A DNA stretch of 64,000 nucleotides from Sva-07 sp963715825 (GCA_963715825.1 CAVQSI010000020.1:124001-188000); one strand, 5' to 3'. Positions 27,315 to 37,176 are shown, counted from the stretch's first letter. Made by a program: numbers and translations. Notes: generated by a model from the letters alone, not told the origin.

Positions 27315-27503
27315 CTATCCGCCCTCGGTGGCGGGCGGCGCGGTCGGATCGGTGGCGAACGGATCGAACGACGGATCGACGACCGCCGGACCGTTGATCC
27401 CACCGATCGACGGCGAGTCGTCGTCACCACCGTCCGAACTGCTGCAGGCCGCCATGACCAGCGCGGGAAGCATCACGACCACCAAGGCCCTGGTTGGCCT
27501 CAC
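27315..27503 (-). CDS. Small lipoprotein (62 aa)
   Basis: A signal peptide with a lipobox (LVVVMLPALVMAAC, Cys about residue 20) is followed by a Ser/Asp/Pro-rich unstructured tail. It is predicted to be lipid-anchored outside the membrane. Its ATG overlaps the stop of the TrkA-C protein (ATGA), so it is translated with it. Function unknown. Confidence 0.7.
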   Translation of the reverse strand: MRPTRALVVVMLPALVMAACSSSDGGDDDSPSIGGINGPAVVDPSFDPFATDPTAPPATEGG

Positions 27504-28186
27504 GAGGCCACCTCCATGTCGCGGCGACCGTAGAGGATGAGTTCGTCACCCTCTCGGAGGTCGATGTCCGCGGGTGGTTCGCCGACGAACTCGCTGCCCT
27601 TGCGAACAGCCAGCACCGTCACACCGGGCAGCGCGTGCGCGAGGCCCCGTAGGCTCCGCGCCTCCTCGACCGGCGCCGTGAGCCGAACCGACTGGATCGC
27701 GAAGTCATCGGACAGCACCAACAGCTCCCGACGCTCTTCGCCGAGCGCTGACATCAGGTGGCGCTGGATGTACCGGTGCCCGACACCGGTCAACCAACGC
27801 TGGATGGGCCGGTTGACGATCGCCATCAGGATCAGGAACAGCCCCGACACCGTGACGAGGACCCGGGAGGTGGTCGAACCCGGCCCCGGCGCGATCAGTC
27901 CGACGAGCACGGTGACCACCAGCGTCGGCGTCCCCAGGCTGCCGACCAGCATCGTCGTGCCGATGATCCGGCGGCGCACCGGTTGGTTCACCACGTTCTC
28001 GGCCTCGGTGGTGGTGAAACCTGCGCCGCTGAAGGCCGATCGCGCCTGGAACGCCGCCAGTTCCGCCGGCATCCCCGTCGCCATGAGCGCCCCGGTCGCC
28101 AGCTTGGTGAACGCAACCGTGATCACAGCGACGATCAGGAACGTGGCGACGGCGTACATCCCCCGATCATCGCGCAATGATTGCAT
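27500..28186 (-). CDS. Membrane protein with TrkA-C domain
   Basis: 228 residues. Three hydrophobic helices (VATFLIVAVITVAFTKLA; TTMLVGSLGTPTLVVTVLVG; VLVTVSGLFLILMAIV) with the segment RSAFSGAGFTTTEAENVV between the first two. A cytoplasmic RCK/TrkA C-terminal domain at about 150-225 (VTVLAVRKGSEFVGEPP and LREGDELILYGRR) normally senses ligands to gate K+ or other ion transport. No pore motif is visible, so a transport role is inferred from the domain. Coupled to the downstream lipoprotein. Confidence 0.75.
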   Translation of the reverse strand: MQSLRDDRGMYAVATFLIVAVITVAFTKLATGALMATGMPAELAAFQARSAFSGAGFTTTEAENVVNQPVRRRIIGTTMLVGSLGTPTLVVTVLVGLIAPGPGSTTSRVLVTVSGLFLILMAIVNRPIQRWLTGVGHRYIQRHLMSALGEERRELLVLSDDFAIQSVRLTAPVEEARSLRGLAHALPGVTVLAVRKGSEFVGEPPADIDLREGDELILYGRRDMEVAS

Positions 28187-28350
28187 CGCGAGCCTGACCC
28201 CTCACGTGATCGATCCCGGGCGCAATCGTCGTGGGACGATGGTCACTTTCGGCGGGCCGTCCCGTTCGCGACCGATCGTCGGCCACTACGGTGGCACCTC
28301 GACAGGCCCGGCAACGGAGCCGGGGCGCTGACACTCCTGGGGGAGACAAC

Positions 28351-30283
28351 ATGACGGACACGATCGATCGGCCGGCGGCCGACGGCGATGATCTCGGAGA
28401 ACATGTCCTCGACCACCTGATCATCCGATTCGCCGGCGACTCCGGCGACGGGATGCAGCTCACCGGCGACCGCTTCACCTCGGTGAGCGCGTCGTTCGGC
28501 AACGACCTCTCGACGCTGCCCGACTTCCCGGCCGAGATCCGGGCGCCGGCGGGCACCGTCAACGGCGTGTCGGCGTTCCAGGTCAACATCGCCGACCACA
28601 AGATCACCACGCCCGGCGACGAACCGAACGTCCTCGTGGCGATGAACCCGGCGGCGCTGATGGCCGACCTGCACCGTCTCGGAGCCGGGCGGCACCGTGA
28701 TCGTCAACGAGGATGCCTTCGAGGAACGCAACCTCGAGAAGGCCGGCTACAAGGCCAACCCGCTCGACGACGACACGCTTGCGCACTACCGCGTGCTGCG
28801 GGTGCCGATGACCAGCCTCACCAAGGAGATCTGCGCGCCACTCGGGGTGAAGCCCCGCGACGCCGAGCGATCGAAGAACTTCTTCGCGCTCGGCCTGGTG
28901 TCGTTCATGTACACCCGACCGGTCGATCCCACCCTCGAGTGGATCGCCGAGAAGTTCGGCGGCAACGAGCAGGTCGAAGCCGCCAACAAGGCGTCGTTCC
29001 TCGCCGGATTCAACTTCGGCGAGACCACCGAGGCCGTCGGCCACCGCTACGAGGTCAAGCCCGCCAAGCTGCCCGCCGGCGAGTACACCAGCGTCACCGG
29101 CAACACCGCCCTTGCGTGGGGCATCGTGGCGGCCGGTCAGCTCGCGAAGCTGCCGATCACGCTCGGCTCGTACCCGATCACCCCGGCGTCCGACATCCTC
29201 CACGAGCTGTCGAAGCACAAGCATTTCGGCATCCGCACCGTGCAGGCAGAAGACGAGATCGCCGCCATCGGCATGGCGCTCGGCGCTGCGTTCGCCGGAC
29301 ACCTCGGCGTCACCACCACCAGCGGGCCCGGTGTCGCCTTGAAGAGCGAGACCACCTCGCTCGCCGTGTCGATCGAGCTGCCGCTGCTGCTGGTCGACAT
29401 CCAGCGCGGCGGCCCATCCACCGGTCTGCCGACCAAGACCGAGGCGTCCGACCTCAACATCGCGCTCTACGGACGCCACGGCGAGGCACCGCTCCCGGTG
29501 ATCGCCGCCTACACGCCGGCGCAGTGCTTCCATGCAGCGATCGAGGCGGTGCGCATCGCCCTCAAGTACCGCACTCCGGTGATCCTGCTCTCCGACGGCT
29601 ATCTCGCCAACGGCTCCGAGCCGTGGAACTTGCCGTCGATCGACTCGCTGCCCGACATCTCGGTGCCGTTCACCACCGAGCCCAACCACGTCGACGAGGA
29701 CGGCAACGACGTGTTCTGGCCGTACCTGCGTGACGAGACCACGCTCGCTCGACCGTGGGCGATCCCCGGCACGCCGGGCCTGATGCACCGCGTCGGCGGC
29801 CTCGAGAAGAAGGACGGCACCGGCAACATCGACTACACGCCCGCCAACCACGAACGCATGGTGCACCTGCGTGCCGACAAGATCGCCGCCATCGCCGCCG
29901 ACATCCCGCCGACCGAGATCAACGGCGATCCCGATGCCGACGTCCTCGTGCTCGGCTGGGGCTCGACGTGGGCGGCGATCGATGCAGCGATCCAGCGCAG
30001 CCGTCGCGCCGGCAAGAGCGTGGCATCGGCGCACATCATGCACCTCAACCCGCTGCCACCCGATCTCGGCGACATCGTGCGACGGTTCAAACGGGTGATC
30101 GTGCCCGAGCTCAACCTCGGCCAGCTCACCACCCTGATCCGCGGCAAGTACCTCGTCGACGCCCAGTGCCTCAGCAAGGTGCAGGGCATGCCGTTCAAGT
30201 CCCGCGAGATCGAAGCCGCCATCGACGAGGCGCTCGCCTCGATCGCCAACTCGACCGACAACTCGAACGGAGCAACGTCATGA
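28351..30283 (+). pseudogene. korA: 2-oxoglutarate ferredoxin oxidoreductase alpha subunit, one-base frameshift
   Basis: KorA carries gamma and alpha parts of the thiamine-diphosphate enzyme that converts 2-oxoglutarate and CoA to succinyl-CoA with ferredoxin reduction. The first about 110 residues (IRFAGDSGDGMQLTGDRFTS, LPDFPAEIRAPAGTVNGVSA) read in one frame; from VIVNEDAFEERN onward another frame is used (TGNTALAWGIVAAGQLAKLP, SYPITPASDILHELS, ITTTSGPG-like VTTTSGPGVALKSE). The break is at 28681-28682, where CTCGGAGCCG has one extra G. Deleting it gives an intact protein of about 640 residues. ATG after GGGGGAG. korB follows with a 4-base overlap. Confidence 0.9.
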
Positions 30284-31302
30284 GCACCGCCCAGGTCGCT
30301 GTCACCACGAAGAAGGACTGGTCGAGCGACCAGGAGGTCCGCTGGTGCCCGGGATGCGGCGACTACGGCATCCTGCTCGCCGTACAGACCCTGATGCCCG
30401 AGCTCGGCATCGCCCCCGAGAACACCGTGTTCATCTCCGGCATCGGCTGCTCCAGCCGGTTCCCGTACTACATGAACACCTACGGCATGCACTCGATCCA
30501 CGGTCGCGCCCCGGCGATCGCCACCGGCGTGGCCGTCGCCCGCCCCGACCTCGACGTCTGGGTGATCACCGGCGACGGCGACGGCCTGTCGATCGGTGGC
30601 AACCACCTGATCCATGCACTGCGCCGCAACGTGAACCTCAACATCTTGTTGTTCAACAACCGGATCTACGGGCTCACCAAGGGTCAGTTCTCGCCCACGT
30701 CGCCGGTCGGCAAGGTCACCAAGTCGACCCCGATGGGCTCGATCGACCCGCCGTTCAACCCGCTCGCCGTTGCGCTCGGTGCCGAGGCGAGCTTCGTCGC
30801 TCGCACCCACGACCTCGACCGTCACCACATGATCGAGACGTTCCGAGCTGCACATGCGCACCACGGCGCGTCGTTCGTCGAGATCTACCAGAACTGCAAC
30901 GTCTTCAACGACGGACAGTTCGACGAGGTGACCAAGAAGCAGGCCCGTGACGAGATGATGATCAACCTCGTGCACGGCGAGCCGATCACGTTCGGCGCCG
31001 ACCAGCAGCGCGCCGTGGCGATGGGCGTCGACGGCCAGCTCCGCCTCGTCGAGCGAGCCGACGTCGCCGCCGACGAGATCCTGATCCACGACGCGCATCG
31101 CCACGATCCGTCGCTGGCGTTCGCGCTCGCCCGCCTGAGCCACGACGACCACTCGCCGACGCCGTTCGGTGTGTTCCGCGACATCCAGCGTCCCGAGTAC
31201 GCGAACGCCGTCGCCGACCAGGTGATGGCCTCCAGCGAACGAAAGGGTCCCGGCGACCTCGAAGCGCTGCTGCGTTCCAACGGCACCTGGACCGTCGACT
31301 GA
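30280..31302 (+). CDS. korB: 2-oxoglutarate ferredoxin oxidoreductase beta subunit
   Basis: 340 residues, ThDP-binding subunit. The N-terminal RWCPGCGDYGILLAVQ and GIGCSSRFPYYMNTYG carry cluster/cofactor cysteines; VITGDGDGLSIGGNHLIHAL with LLFNNRIYGLTKGQFSPTSP is the ThDP/Mg motif; SFVEIYQNCNVFND is typical of KorB. In actinobacteria KorAB replaces or supplements 2-oxoglutarate dehydrogenase in the TCA cycle. Start ATG overlaps the korA stop. Confidence 0.95.
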   Translation: MSTAQVAVTTKKDWSSDQEVRWCPGCGDYGILLAVQTLMPELGIAPENTVFISGIGCSSRFPYYMNTYGMHSIHGRAPAIATGVAVARPDLDVWVITGDGDGLSIGGNHLIHALRRNVNLNILLFNNRIYGLTKGQFSPTSPVGKVTKSTPMGSIDPPFNPLAVALGAEASFVARTHDLDRHHMIETFRAAHAHHGASFVEIYQNCNVFNDGQFDEVTKKQARDEMMINLVHGEPITFGADQQRAVAMGVDGQLRLVERADVAADEILIHDAHRHDPSLAFALARLSHDDHSPTPFGVFRDIQRPEYANAVADQVMASSERKGPGDLEALLRSNGTWTVD

Positions 31303-31304
31303 GC

Positions 31305-32378
31305 TCAGCCGATCCGTCGGTCGTCGGCGCGGTCGAACACCACGTGGTGGTGCACCCGGAGGCGTACCGCGCTCCCGATGGCAGGTGGACGACCAGCGGC
31401 GGGGGCCACGCCGACGCGTGCGCCGGCAACCTCGCATGTCACCCCGCCGCCACCGAGCCGCGCCGTCGACTGCAGGGTTGCCGCCATCGTTCCGGTCTCG
31501 GCGATCTCGACGTGCTCCGGCCGCAGGCCGACGGTCACGTTCGTGCCGACGTAGGCGGCCAGGGCAGGCGACCATGCCCGGATCCTGACCAGTTCGCGTC
31601 CTGCGGGATCTTCGCGCTGGAGCCAGAACCCCTCCTGCTCGGCAACCACGGTCATCTCGATCAGCGACAGCGGTCCCGTCGCCACGGCAGCGAGCAGGTT
31701 GACCGGTGAGCGTCGCACCACCGACATGTCGCCGAACTGCACGAGTCGGCCGCTGTCGAGCACCGCAACGGTTGCAGCGAGCGCTTCGACGTCGGCGCTG
31801 TCGTTGGTCGCCAGCAGCGTCGTGACCCCGTAGCCGGATTGCAGCACGGCGAACTCGGCGCGCATCCGGCGCCGGAGCTGCTCGTCGAGCGAGGCGAACG
31901 GCTCGTCGAGCAACAAGACGTTGGGGACCCGGACGAGTACCCGAGCGATCTGCACCATCTGCTGCTCGCCGACCGACAACGTGGCCGGATTGCGCTCGAG
32001 CAACTGCTCGATGTGCAGGGCCCGCGCCTCGGCATCGACGCGCTGGCGGATCTCCTCGGTGGCCATGCGCCGAACGTCGAGCGGGAACGACACGTTGCGT
32101 CGCGCCGACAGGTGCCCGATGAGTGCCGGCGACTGGAACACCATGCCGACGTCTCGTTCCCCCGGAGTCGCACGAGTGACGTCCCGACCGTCGAATCCGA
32201 TGGCCCCCTCGTCGATCCGATCGAGCCCCGCGACCGCCCGCAACAGCGAGGTCTTGCCGCTGCCCGAGCCTCCGACGACCGCGACGAGTGCGCCGTCGTC
32301 GACGGACATCGACACCTCGCTCAGCCGGGTGGTGCGCCCGGTGCGGACGGTGACGCGGTCGAGGTCGACGGCCGACAT
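31305..32378 (-). CDS. ABC transporter ATP-binding protein with TOBE-like tail
   Basis: 357 residues. Walker A GGSGSGKTSLLRA, Q loop VFQSPALIGHL, Walker B VLLLDEPFASLDEQ and an H-loop region where the usual His is not obvious (LLATNDSADVEAL). The ABC signature is LSVGEQQM, a variant of LSGGQ. The C-terminal 100 residues (VTVGLRPEHVEIAE, VRLRVHHHVVFD) form a TOBE/OB-like domain as in MalK/PotA-type import ATPases. No permease or binding protein is nearby, so the partner is unknown. It starts in a 1-base overlap with the upstream gene. Confidence 0.8.
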   Translation of the reverse strand: MSAVDLDRVTVRTGRTTRLSEVSMSVDDGALVAVVGGSGSGKTSLLRAVAGLDRIDEGAIGFDGRDVTRATPGERDVGMVFQSPALIGHLSARRNVSFPLDVRRMATEEIRQRVDAEARALHIEQLLERNPATLSVGEQQMVQIARVLVRVPNVLLLDEPFASLDEQLRRRMRAEFAVLQSGYGVTTLLATNDSADVEALAATVAVLDSGRLVQFGDMSVVRRSPVNLLAAVATGPLSLIEMTVVAEQEGFWLQREDPAGRELVRIRAWSPALAAYVGTNVTVGLRPEHVEIAETGTMAATLQSTARLGGGGVTCEVAGARVGVAPAAGRPPAIGSAVRLRVHHHVVFDRADDRRIG

Positions 32379-33241
32379 CAGGGCACCACCCCGAGTACCC
32401 AGCCCTCCTCGACCACGGCGTCGGCCTCGACCGCGGGCGCCAGCTGCGGCGAGAACAGGTCGTCGAGCCCGCCGGATGCGTCGCCGTCGGCAAGCCAGCG
32501 AGCGGTGGCGCTCACCTGGGCGGCGTCGCGGACAGACCCGTCGTGATCGCCGAGGTCGTGCATCGATGGCCACACTTCGGCGACCACGATCGCTCCTCGG
32601 TCGAGGACGGGTGGACGGAATCCGGTCGTGAAGGGCCAGACGTGGAGCCGCTCGCCGAACCGGCGTCGGAACCGTTCGAGCATCGGGATGCCGAGCAGGC
32701 TCTGGCTTCCCACGGCCCCGGCGCCGAGGAGCTGCCACGACGAGAACGGGCGTCGACCCTGTGCGCGCAGCACCTCCTCGGTGCCTCGGAACGCGCCGAG
32801 CGCCGGCCAGTCGGGTGGCTTGGTCGACGTCAGATGCTCGCCCGCCCGTGATGGCGGGCATCCCCAGAACGGCGACGCCGTGCCGGTCAGCTGTCGGTTG
32901 AGTTCGGCGGCCACGGCGAAGCGGTTGTTGGCGTTGCGGTCGTCGTCGACGATGCATCGGGTGAGCAGCGCCCACATCGCCGACCACGGCGTGCCGACGG
33001 CCCCGAGCGCTGCGGCCGTGCCGGCTGGATACCCGAGCGAGACGTCGACGCCGACCAGCGTGGTCGTGTCCTGTTCCCCGTCGAGCAGTTCGATCAGGAG
33101 CAGCTCAGCCGACCGGCGGGTCGGCAGGTTCGTGACCGATTCGACGCCGGAGGAGTCGAGCTGTCCGATCCAGATCGAGTCACGGCCGAGTTTCGGCGTC
33201 GAGTTCGCACTCCAGTCGACGACGACGAACCGGTCGAACAT
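32378..33241 (-). CDS. Conserved protein of uncertain function (RNase H-like fold suspected)
   Basis: 287 residues. The start FDRFVVVDWSANSTPKLGRD and later VGVDVSLGYPAG resemble the first strands of DUF429-like RNase H folds, where Asp residues in such strands are catalytic. Other striking runs are DDDRNANNRFAVAAELNRQL, PFWGCPP and FSSWQLLGAGAVGSQSLLGI. I recognise these as a conserved bacterial family but not a proven function. It is joined to the ABC ATPase by stop/start overlap and follows the hemolysin III gene by 17 bp, so the three are likely one transcript. Confidence 0.6.
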   Translation of the reverse strand: MFDRFVVVDWSANSTPKLGRDSIWIGQLDSSGVESVTNLPTRRSAELLLIELLDGEQDTTTLVGVDVSLGYPAGTAAALGAVGTPWSAMWALLTRCIVDDDRNANNRFAVAAELNRQLTGTASPFWGCPPSRAGEHLTSTKPPDWPALGAFRGTEEVLRAQGRRPFSSWQLLGAGAVGSQSLLGIPMLERFRRRFGERLHVWPFTTGFRPPVLDRGAIVVAEVWPSMHDLGDHDGSVRDAAQVSATARWLADGDASGGLDDLFSPQLAPAVEADAVVEEGWVLGVVP

Positions 33242-33258
33242 CGACTGCCCCGCTGCAC

Positions 33259-33915
33259 CTAGGCGACGACGTCGACCACGGCGGCGAAGTGCAGCGCTGC
33301 GGCGAACACCGTGAGCAGGTGCCACACCTCGTGGTAGCCGAACACGGTCGGCCAGGGGTCGGGTCGACGCAGGACGAGCACCGGGAACCCGATCGTGTAG
33401 GCGAGTCCGCCGGCGACGATCAGCCCGAGCTGGGGGCCGGTCAGGCTGTCGACCAGGACCGGCACGGCAACGATGGCGACCCACCCCATCACCAGGTACA
33501 GCGAGTACGACACCTTGCGGGCTCCATGGAACCAGGCGAGCTTGAGCACCATGCCGGTGGCTGCGAGCGTGCCGACGATGACGAGCATCGGGATCCCCCA
33601 CGCCGGCGGCAGCGCCACGAGGCACAACGGCACATAGGTTCCGGCGATCAGCAGGTAGATCATCGAATGATCGAGCCGCTGCATGATCGTGCGTGCGTAC
33701 TCGGACTGCGCCAGTCGGTGATAGGCCGCCGAGGTCCCGAACAGCAACAGCAACGTTGCGGCATAGATCGAGGCGCCGACGGTTGCGGCGGCTCCATCGG
33801 CAACGGCGATCAGTGCGATCCCGGCCGGGATTGCCGTGAAGAACGCAATGACGTGCAACTTGCCGCGCCAGGCCGGTCGGGCCTCGAGCAGGTACGGCGT
33901 TGCAGCGACACTCAT
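33259..33915 (-). CDS. Hemolysin III/PAQR family membrane protein
   Basis: 218 residues with about seven transmembrane helices. Family metal motifs are visible: SAAYHRLAQSEYARTIMQRL (S-x3-H), the LDHSMIYLLIAGTYVPLC run, and the C-terminal GYHEVWHLLTVFAAALHF (H-x3-H). These define the PAQR/CREST superfamily, putative metal-dependent hydrolases in the membrane. The bacterial role is poorly known. First gene of a probable three-gene unit. Confidence 0.9.
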   Translation of the reverse strand: MSVAATPYLLEARPAWRGKLHVIAFFTAIPAGIALIAVADGAAATVGASIYAATLLLLFGTSAAYHRLAQSEYARTIMQRLDHSMIYLLIAGTYVPLCLVALPPAWGIPMLVIVGTLAATGMVLKLAWFHGARKVSYSLYLVMGWVAIVAVPVLVDSLTGPQLGLIVAGGLAYTIGFPVLVLRRPDPWPTVFGYHEVWHLLTVFAAALHFAAVVDVVA

Positions 33916-33961
33916 GACCTCACCGTACCCCCATCGCGCGGCGCCGCTCCCGCGGGGCTCG

Positions 33962-36862
33962 TCACTGATGACGTTGCATGAGGGCGATCACTGCGTCGCC
34001 GTACCGTTCGAGCTTCGCGGGCCCGACCCCGGAGATCCGGCCGAGGTCGCGCAGCGTGGTGGGCGCCTGGCGAGCGATGGCCGCGAGGGTCTTGTTGTCG
34101 AACACCACGTATGCCGGCTTGCCGTCGCGCAGCTCGTTGCGCAGGTCGCGCAACGCCGCGAAACGCTGCTGGCCGGCGGCGTCGAGGTCGGCGGTCGGGT
34201 CAGCCGAGCCCGACGACGCAGACGAGGAGCTACGAGTTCGGGCAGGAGCGGGGTCGGGGCGGTGTGACGACACGACCCGAGCCTCCGATGGCTCGGTGGT
34301 GAGTTCGGCGACGAACGGGCTCGGACGGGCGCCGGTGACGATCGTGGCATGGCGGCTCGCACGGGTGATCGCCACGTGGAACAGGCGACGTTCCTCCTCG
34401 ACGTCGTCGGCGAGGCGGTGTGGGTACTGCTCGGCGTCGGCGAGGTGCACCACGACATGGGGCCACTCCTGGCCCTTCACCCGGTGCACCGTGGACAGCA
34501 GCACTCCGCCGGGCGCCCGCTTGACGGCGAGCTGGCTGCGCATCCACCGTTCGAAGGTGTTCGGATCGTCGTGCTGCGCAGCGAGGTGCGTGACCGCGGT
34601 GAGATCGTCGCCTTGCGCCGACCGATTCATCCCGCGCCGGTTGGCGTCGAGCGTGGCCACCGATCCGGCGAGCCCGATGTCGTCGATCAGGGTGAGCACC
34701 AGGTCGGAGGTGCTGGCGCCGGACGCGACGAGCTTCTGCAACCGCTGGACGTCGGCGGCGAAATCGACGACACGTTCGGCGTCACGCTCGTTGGTGAGCC
34801 GTCCGGCGAGCTTGTTGAGGTCGACGACCGACGACTGTTCGCTGACCCAGTCGGTGATGCGCGGGTGGAACGAACGCGAGGGCCGCCGCAACGCCTCGCG
34901 GATGTCGTCGGGCGCGAACGATCCGCTGCGGCCAGCGGTTGCCAGCCGGAGCCAGGCGAGCACCGTGCGGACCGCAGTACGGTCGGCGAACTCGAGCCCG
35001 ACGCCGCCGGCGATCGGAACGCCGGCCACCACCAACGCCACCTGGACGGGAGCGAGCAGCGCATTGACCCGGCTGAGCACGGCGATGTCGGAGGTGGACG
35101 CACCTGCTGCGAGGGCGTCCTCGACCGCACGGAGTGATGCGCCGACGGCATCGACGTTCGTCTCGACCGTCCAGCCGTCGGGGTCGACCGACGCGGCACG
35201 GATCGTCTTGGCGACGCGCCGGTGGTTGTGGCGCAGCAGCCGGTCGACGACCTCGACCACGCCGGCCGGGCAGCGGTAGTTGACCTCGAGTGGGTGCTCG
35301 CCCGAGCCCGGGAAGAGCCGAGCGAAGTCGATCAGCCACGCCGGGTCGGCGCCGTTGTAGCCGTAGATGGTCTGGTCGTCGTCGCCCACGCCGAAGACCG
35401 CCCCGCCCGGAGCGGCCAGGAGCCGGATGAGCAGGAGGTGCGCCGGCGTGAGGTCCTGGAACTCGTCGACGAGCATGATGCGGCAGGCGCGCTGTGCCGC
35501 GCGGCGAGCGGTCGGGTCTCGCAGCAGCACGAGCAGTGCCCGGTAGATCTGGTCGTCGAAGTCGACCGCACCGCGCCGCTCGAGCGCCTTGCGGTACAGC
35601 GGCCACGTCGCAGCCAGGCCGTCGACGTCGCCGTCGTAGCGACCCTCGACCTCGTCGGGTTCGACGAGACCCAGACGGATGACGGTGAGCGCCTCGATCC
35701 ACGGCCCGATCGGGTCGCTGTTGCGGCGACGCGGGAAGTCGACGAGGTCGCCGATGATGCGCCGCACGTCGGGTTCGTCGATGGTGCGCCACGACTGCGA
35801 CTGGGGAGCGAACGGCGGCGTGCCGTTGACGATCGCGAGCGCGATGGCGTTGAGGGTGCGCACCTGCAGACCGGGGAGGTCGCGGGTGCGCTCGACGATC
35901 TCCTCCTGAGCCCGTTTGTTGAACGCCACGAGGCTGACCGCGCTCGGCGGGAGGTTCCAGGTGGTGAGCAGATGGCGGGCCCGCTCGGTGAGGACGCGGG
36001 TCTTGCCGGACCCGGCGGGGGCGATGATGCGGGCGCCGCCGCCGGCGTGGGTGACGGCGGCGAGCTGATCGGGTGCGAGGTCGGCCACCGACACGTTCGG
36101 CGCCGGGATCGCCATCGACCCGTGTTCGACGGCAACAGCGGCGACGACCGGTACCCCGTCGATCGGATCGACGTGGCGGACCGGGCCGCCGTCGATCCAG
36201 ACGACGGTGCCGTCGGGCAGCGTGACATCGCCCACGCCGCCGGGTTCGACGGCGCGGGCGCCGGCGGCGATCGCCCGATCGAGCCCGAGCCACACGGGGC
36301 GTTCGGGCACGCGAGCGTCGACCGAGTTCGCCCAGACCAGATGGTGGAGTTCCTCGAGTTCGAACTGGAACGTGGGGCCGAGTTCGTACGGAGCGGCCTC
36401 GGTCATCAGCATCGGTTCGCGCTCGAACGACGCGCCGAGTTCGATCACGAGACGGGTCGAGGTGTGGTTCGCCTGGCGCAGGCGGTCGAGCGCCCGACCG
36501 GGGGCCGACAGTGTGGCGTCGTCGATCACGAGGCGGTCGCACGCGGTCCACGGGGCCCGAATGTCGGCGCCGGGTTCGATCAGCAGGTGACGGCCGAGCG
36601 GATCAGGACCGGCGCCGGCCGGCGCGACGCCCCGTTCGATCGGCGCCGTGATCCTGGGTGCGGTGAGCTTCGGCGCAGCGCGGCGAGGTGCGGTTGCCCG
36701 TGTGGGGTTGGGCGGTGGGTCGGGGTCGAACAGTGAGTCGGCCGGGTGGGGATGCGGATCGTCGGCGACGCCGATCTCCTGGCGGCCACCGTCGTTCCAG
36801 CACTGGCGCACCTGGGCGGGGGTGACGTGTTCCCCGTTGCAGTACGCGCATGCGATCGCCAT
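33962..36862 (-). CDS. UvrD/Rep-family superfamily 1 helicase with HRDC-like C-terminus
   Basis: 966 residues. Residues 5-22 hold a CAYC...QC cysteine cluster, and the first 240 residues form an unusual N-terminal extension. The helicase core follows: Q motif LAPDQLAAVTHAGGGARI, Walker A APAGSGKTRVLTERA, motif II MLVDEFQDLTPAH, motif III GDDDQTIYGYNGADP, motif IV/V STVHRVKGQEWPHVVVH and motif VI RRLFHVAITRASRH. The C-terminus has an HRDC-like fold (LRDLRNELRDGKPAYVVFDN). It resembles mycobacterial UvrD2, a 3'-5' helicase of DNA repair, but the long N-terminal domain differs. The start follows a GGTCGC stretch, not a strong SD. Confidence 0.85.
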   Translation of the reverse strand: MAIACAYCNGEHVTPAQVRQCWNDGGRQEIGVADDPHPHPADSLFDPDPPPNPTRATAPRRAAPKLTAPRITAPIERGVAPAGAGPDPLGRHLLIEPGADIRAPWTACDRLVIDDATLSAPGRALDRLRQANHTSTRLVIELGASFEREPMLMTEAAPYELGPTFQFELEELHHLVWANSVDARVPERPVWLGLDRAIAAGARAVEPGGVGDVTLPDGTVVWIDGGPVRHVDPIDGVPVVAAVAVEHGSMAIPAPNVSVADLAPDQLAAVTHAGGGARIIAPAGSGKTRVLTERARHLLTTWNLPPSAVSLVAFNKRAQEEIVERTRDLPGLQVRTLNAIALAIVNGTPPFAPQSQSWRTIDEPDVRRIIGDLVDFPRRRNSDPIGPWIEALTVIRLGLVEPDEVEGRYDGDVDGLAATWPLYRKALERRGAVDFDDQIYRALLVLLRDPTARRAAQRACRIMLVDEFQDLTPAHLLLIRLLAAPGGAVFGVGDDDQTIYGYNGADPAWLIDFARLFPGSGEHPLEVNYRCPAGVVEVVDRLLRHNHRRVAKTIRAASVDPDGWTVETNVDAVGASLRAVEDALAAGASTSDIAVLSRVNALLAPVQVALVVAGVPIAGGVGLEFADRTAVRTVLAWLRLATAGRSGSFAPDDIREALRRPSRSFHPRITDWVSEQSSVVDLNKLAGRLTNERDAERVVDFAADVQRLQKLVASGASTSDLVLTLIDDIGLAGSVATLDANRRGMNRSAQGDDLTAVTHLAAQHDDPNTFERWMRSQLAVKRAPGGVLLSTVHRVKGQEWPHVVVHLADAEQYPHRLADDVEEERRLFHVAITRASRHATIVTGARPSPFVAELTTEPSEARVVSSHRPDPAPARTRSSSSASSGSADPTADLDAAGQQRFAALRDLRNELRDGKPAYVVFDNKTLAAIARQAPTTLRDLGRISGVGPAKLERYGDAVIALMQRHQ

Positions 36863-36918
36863 GCGGCGACCTTACCGAATGGCCATGCGCATCGCACACA
36901 CGTTCGATCGCCGCGCGA

Positions 36919-37176
36919 TCACCAGGCGATCTCGGGCAGGCCGTAGGTGACGCAGAGCCCCGCGCCGTTCACGAGCAGCAGCGACACGATGATGCCGGCC
37001 ACGACGATCCGACGCGAGCGGGTCCGTCGCACCGGCCCGCCGATCGGCATGTACCAGTCCGGCAGCAGCCCGGGCACCGACGGGCCACCGAACGGCTCGG
37101 CGTCGTCGGCGATCGGGGCGTCGGGATCTGCGGCCAAGGCCTCGGCTTCGAGCTCTTCGTCGGTGATCTCGACCAC
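36919..37176 (-). CDS. Small single-pass membrane protein
   Basis: 85 residues. Acidic cytoplasmic N-terminus (EITDEELEAEALAADPDAPI), a short Pro/Gly-rich part, basic RRTRSRRI and one transmembrane segment near the C-terminus (VVAGIIVSLLLVNGAGLC). Function unknown. Lies between the helicase and RND genes, on the same strand, 25 bp from the RND stop. Confidence 0.6.
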   Translation of the reverse strand: MVEITDEELEAEALAADPDAPIADDAEPFGGPSVPGLLPDWYMPIGGPVRRTRSRRIVVAGIIVSLLLVNGAGLCVTYGLPEIAW

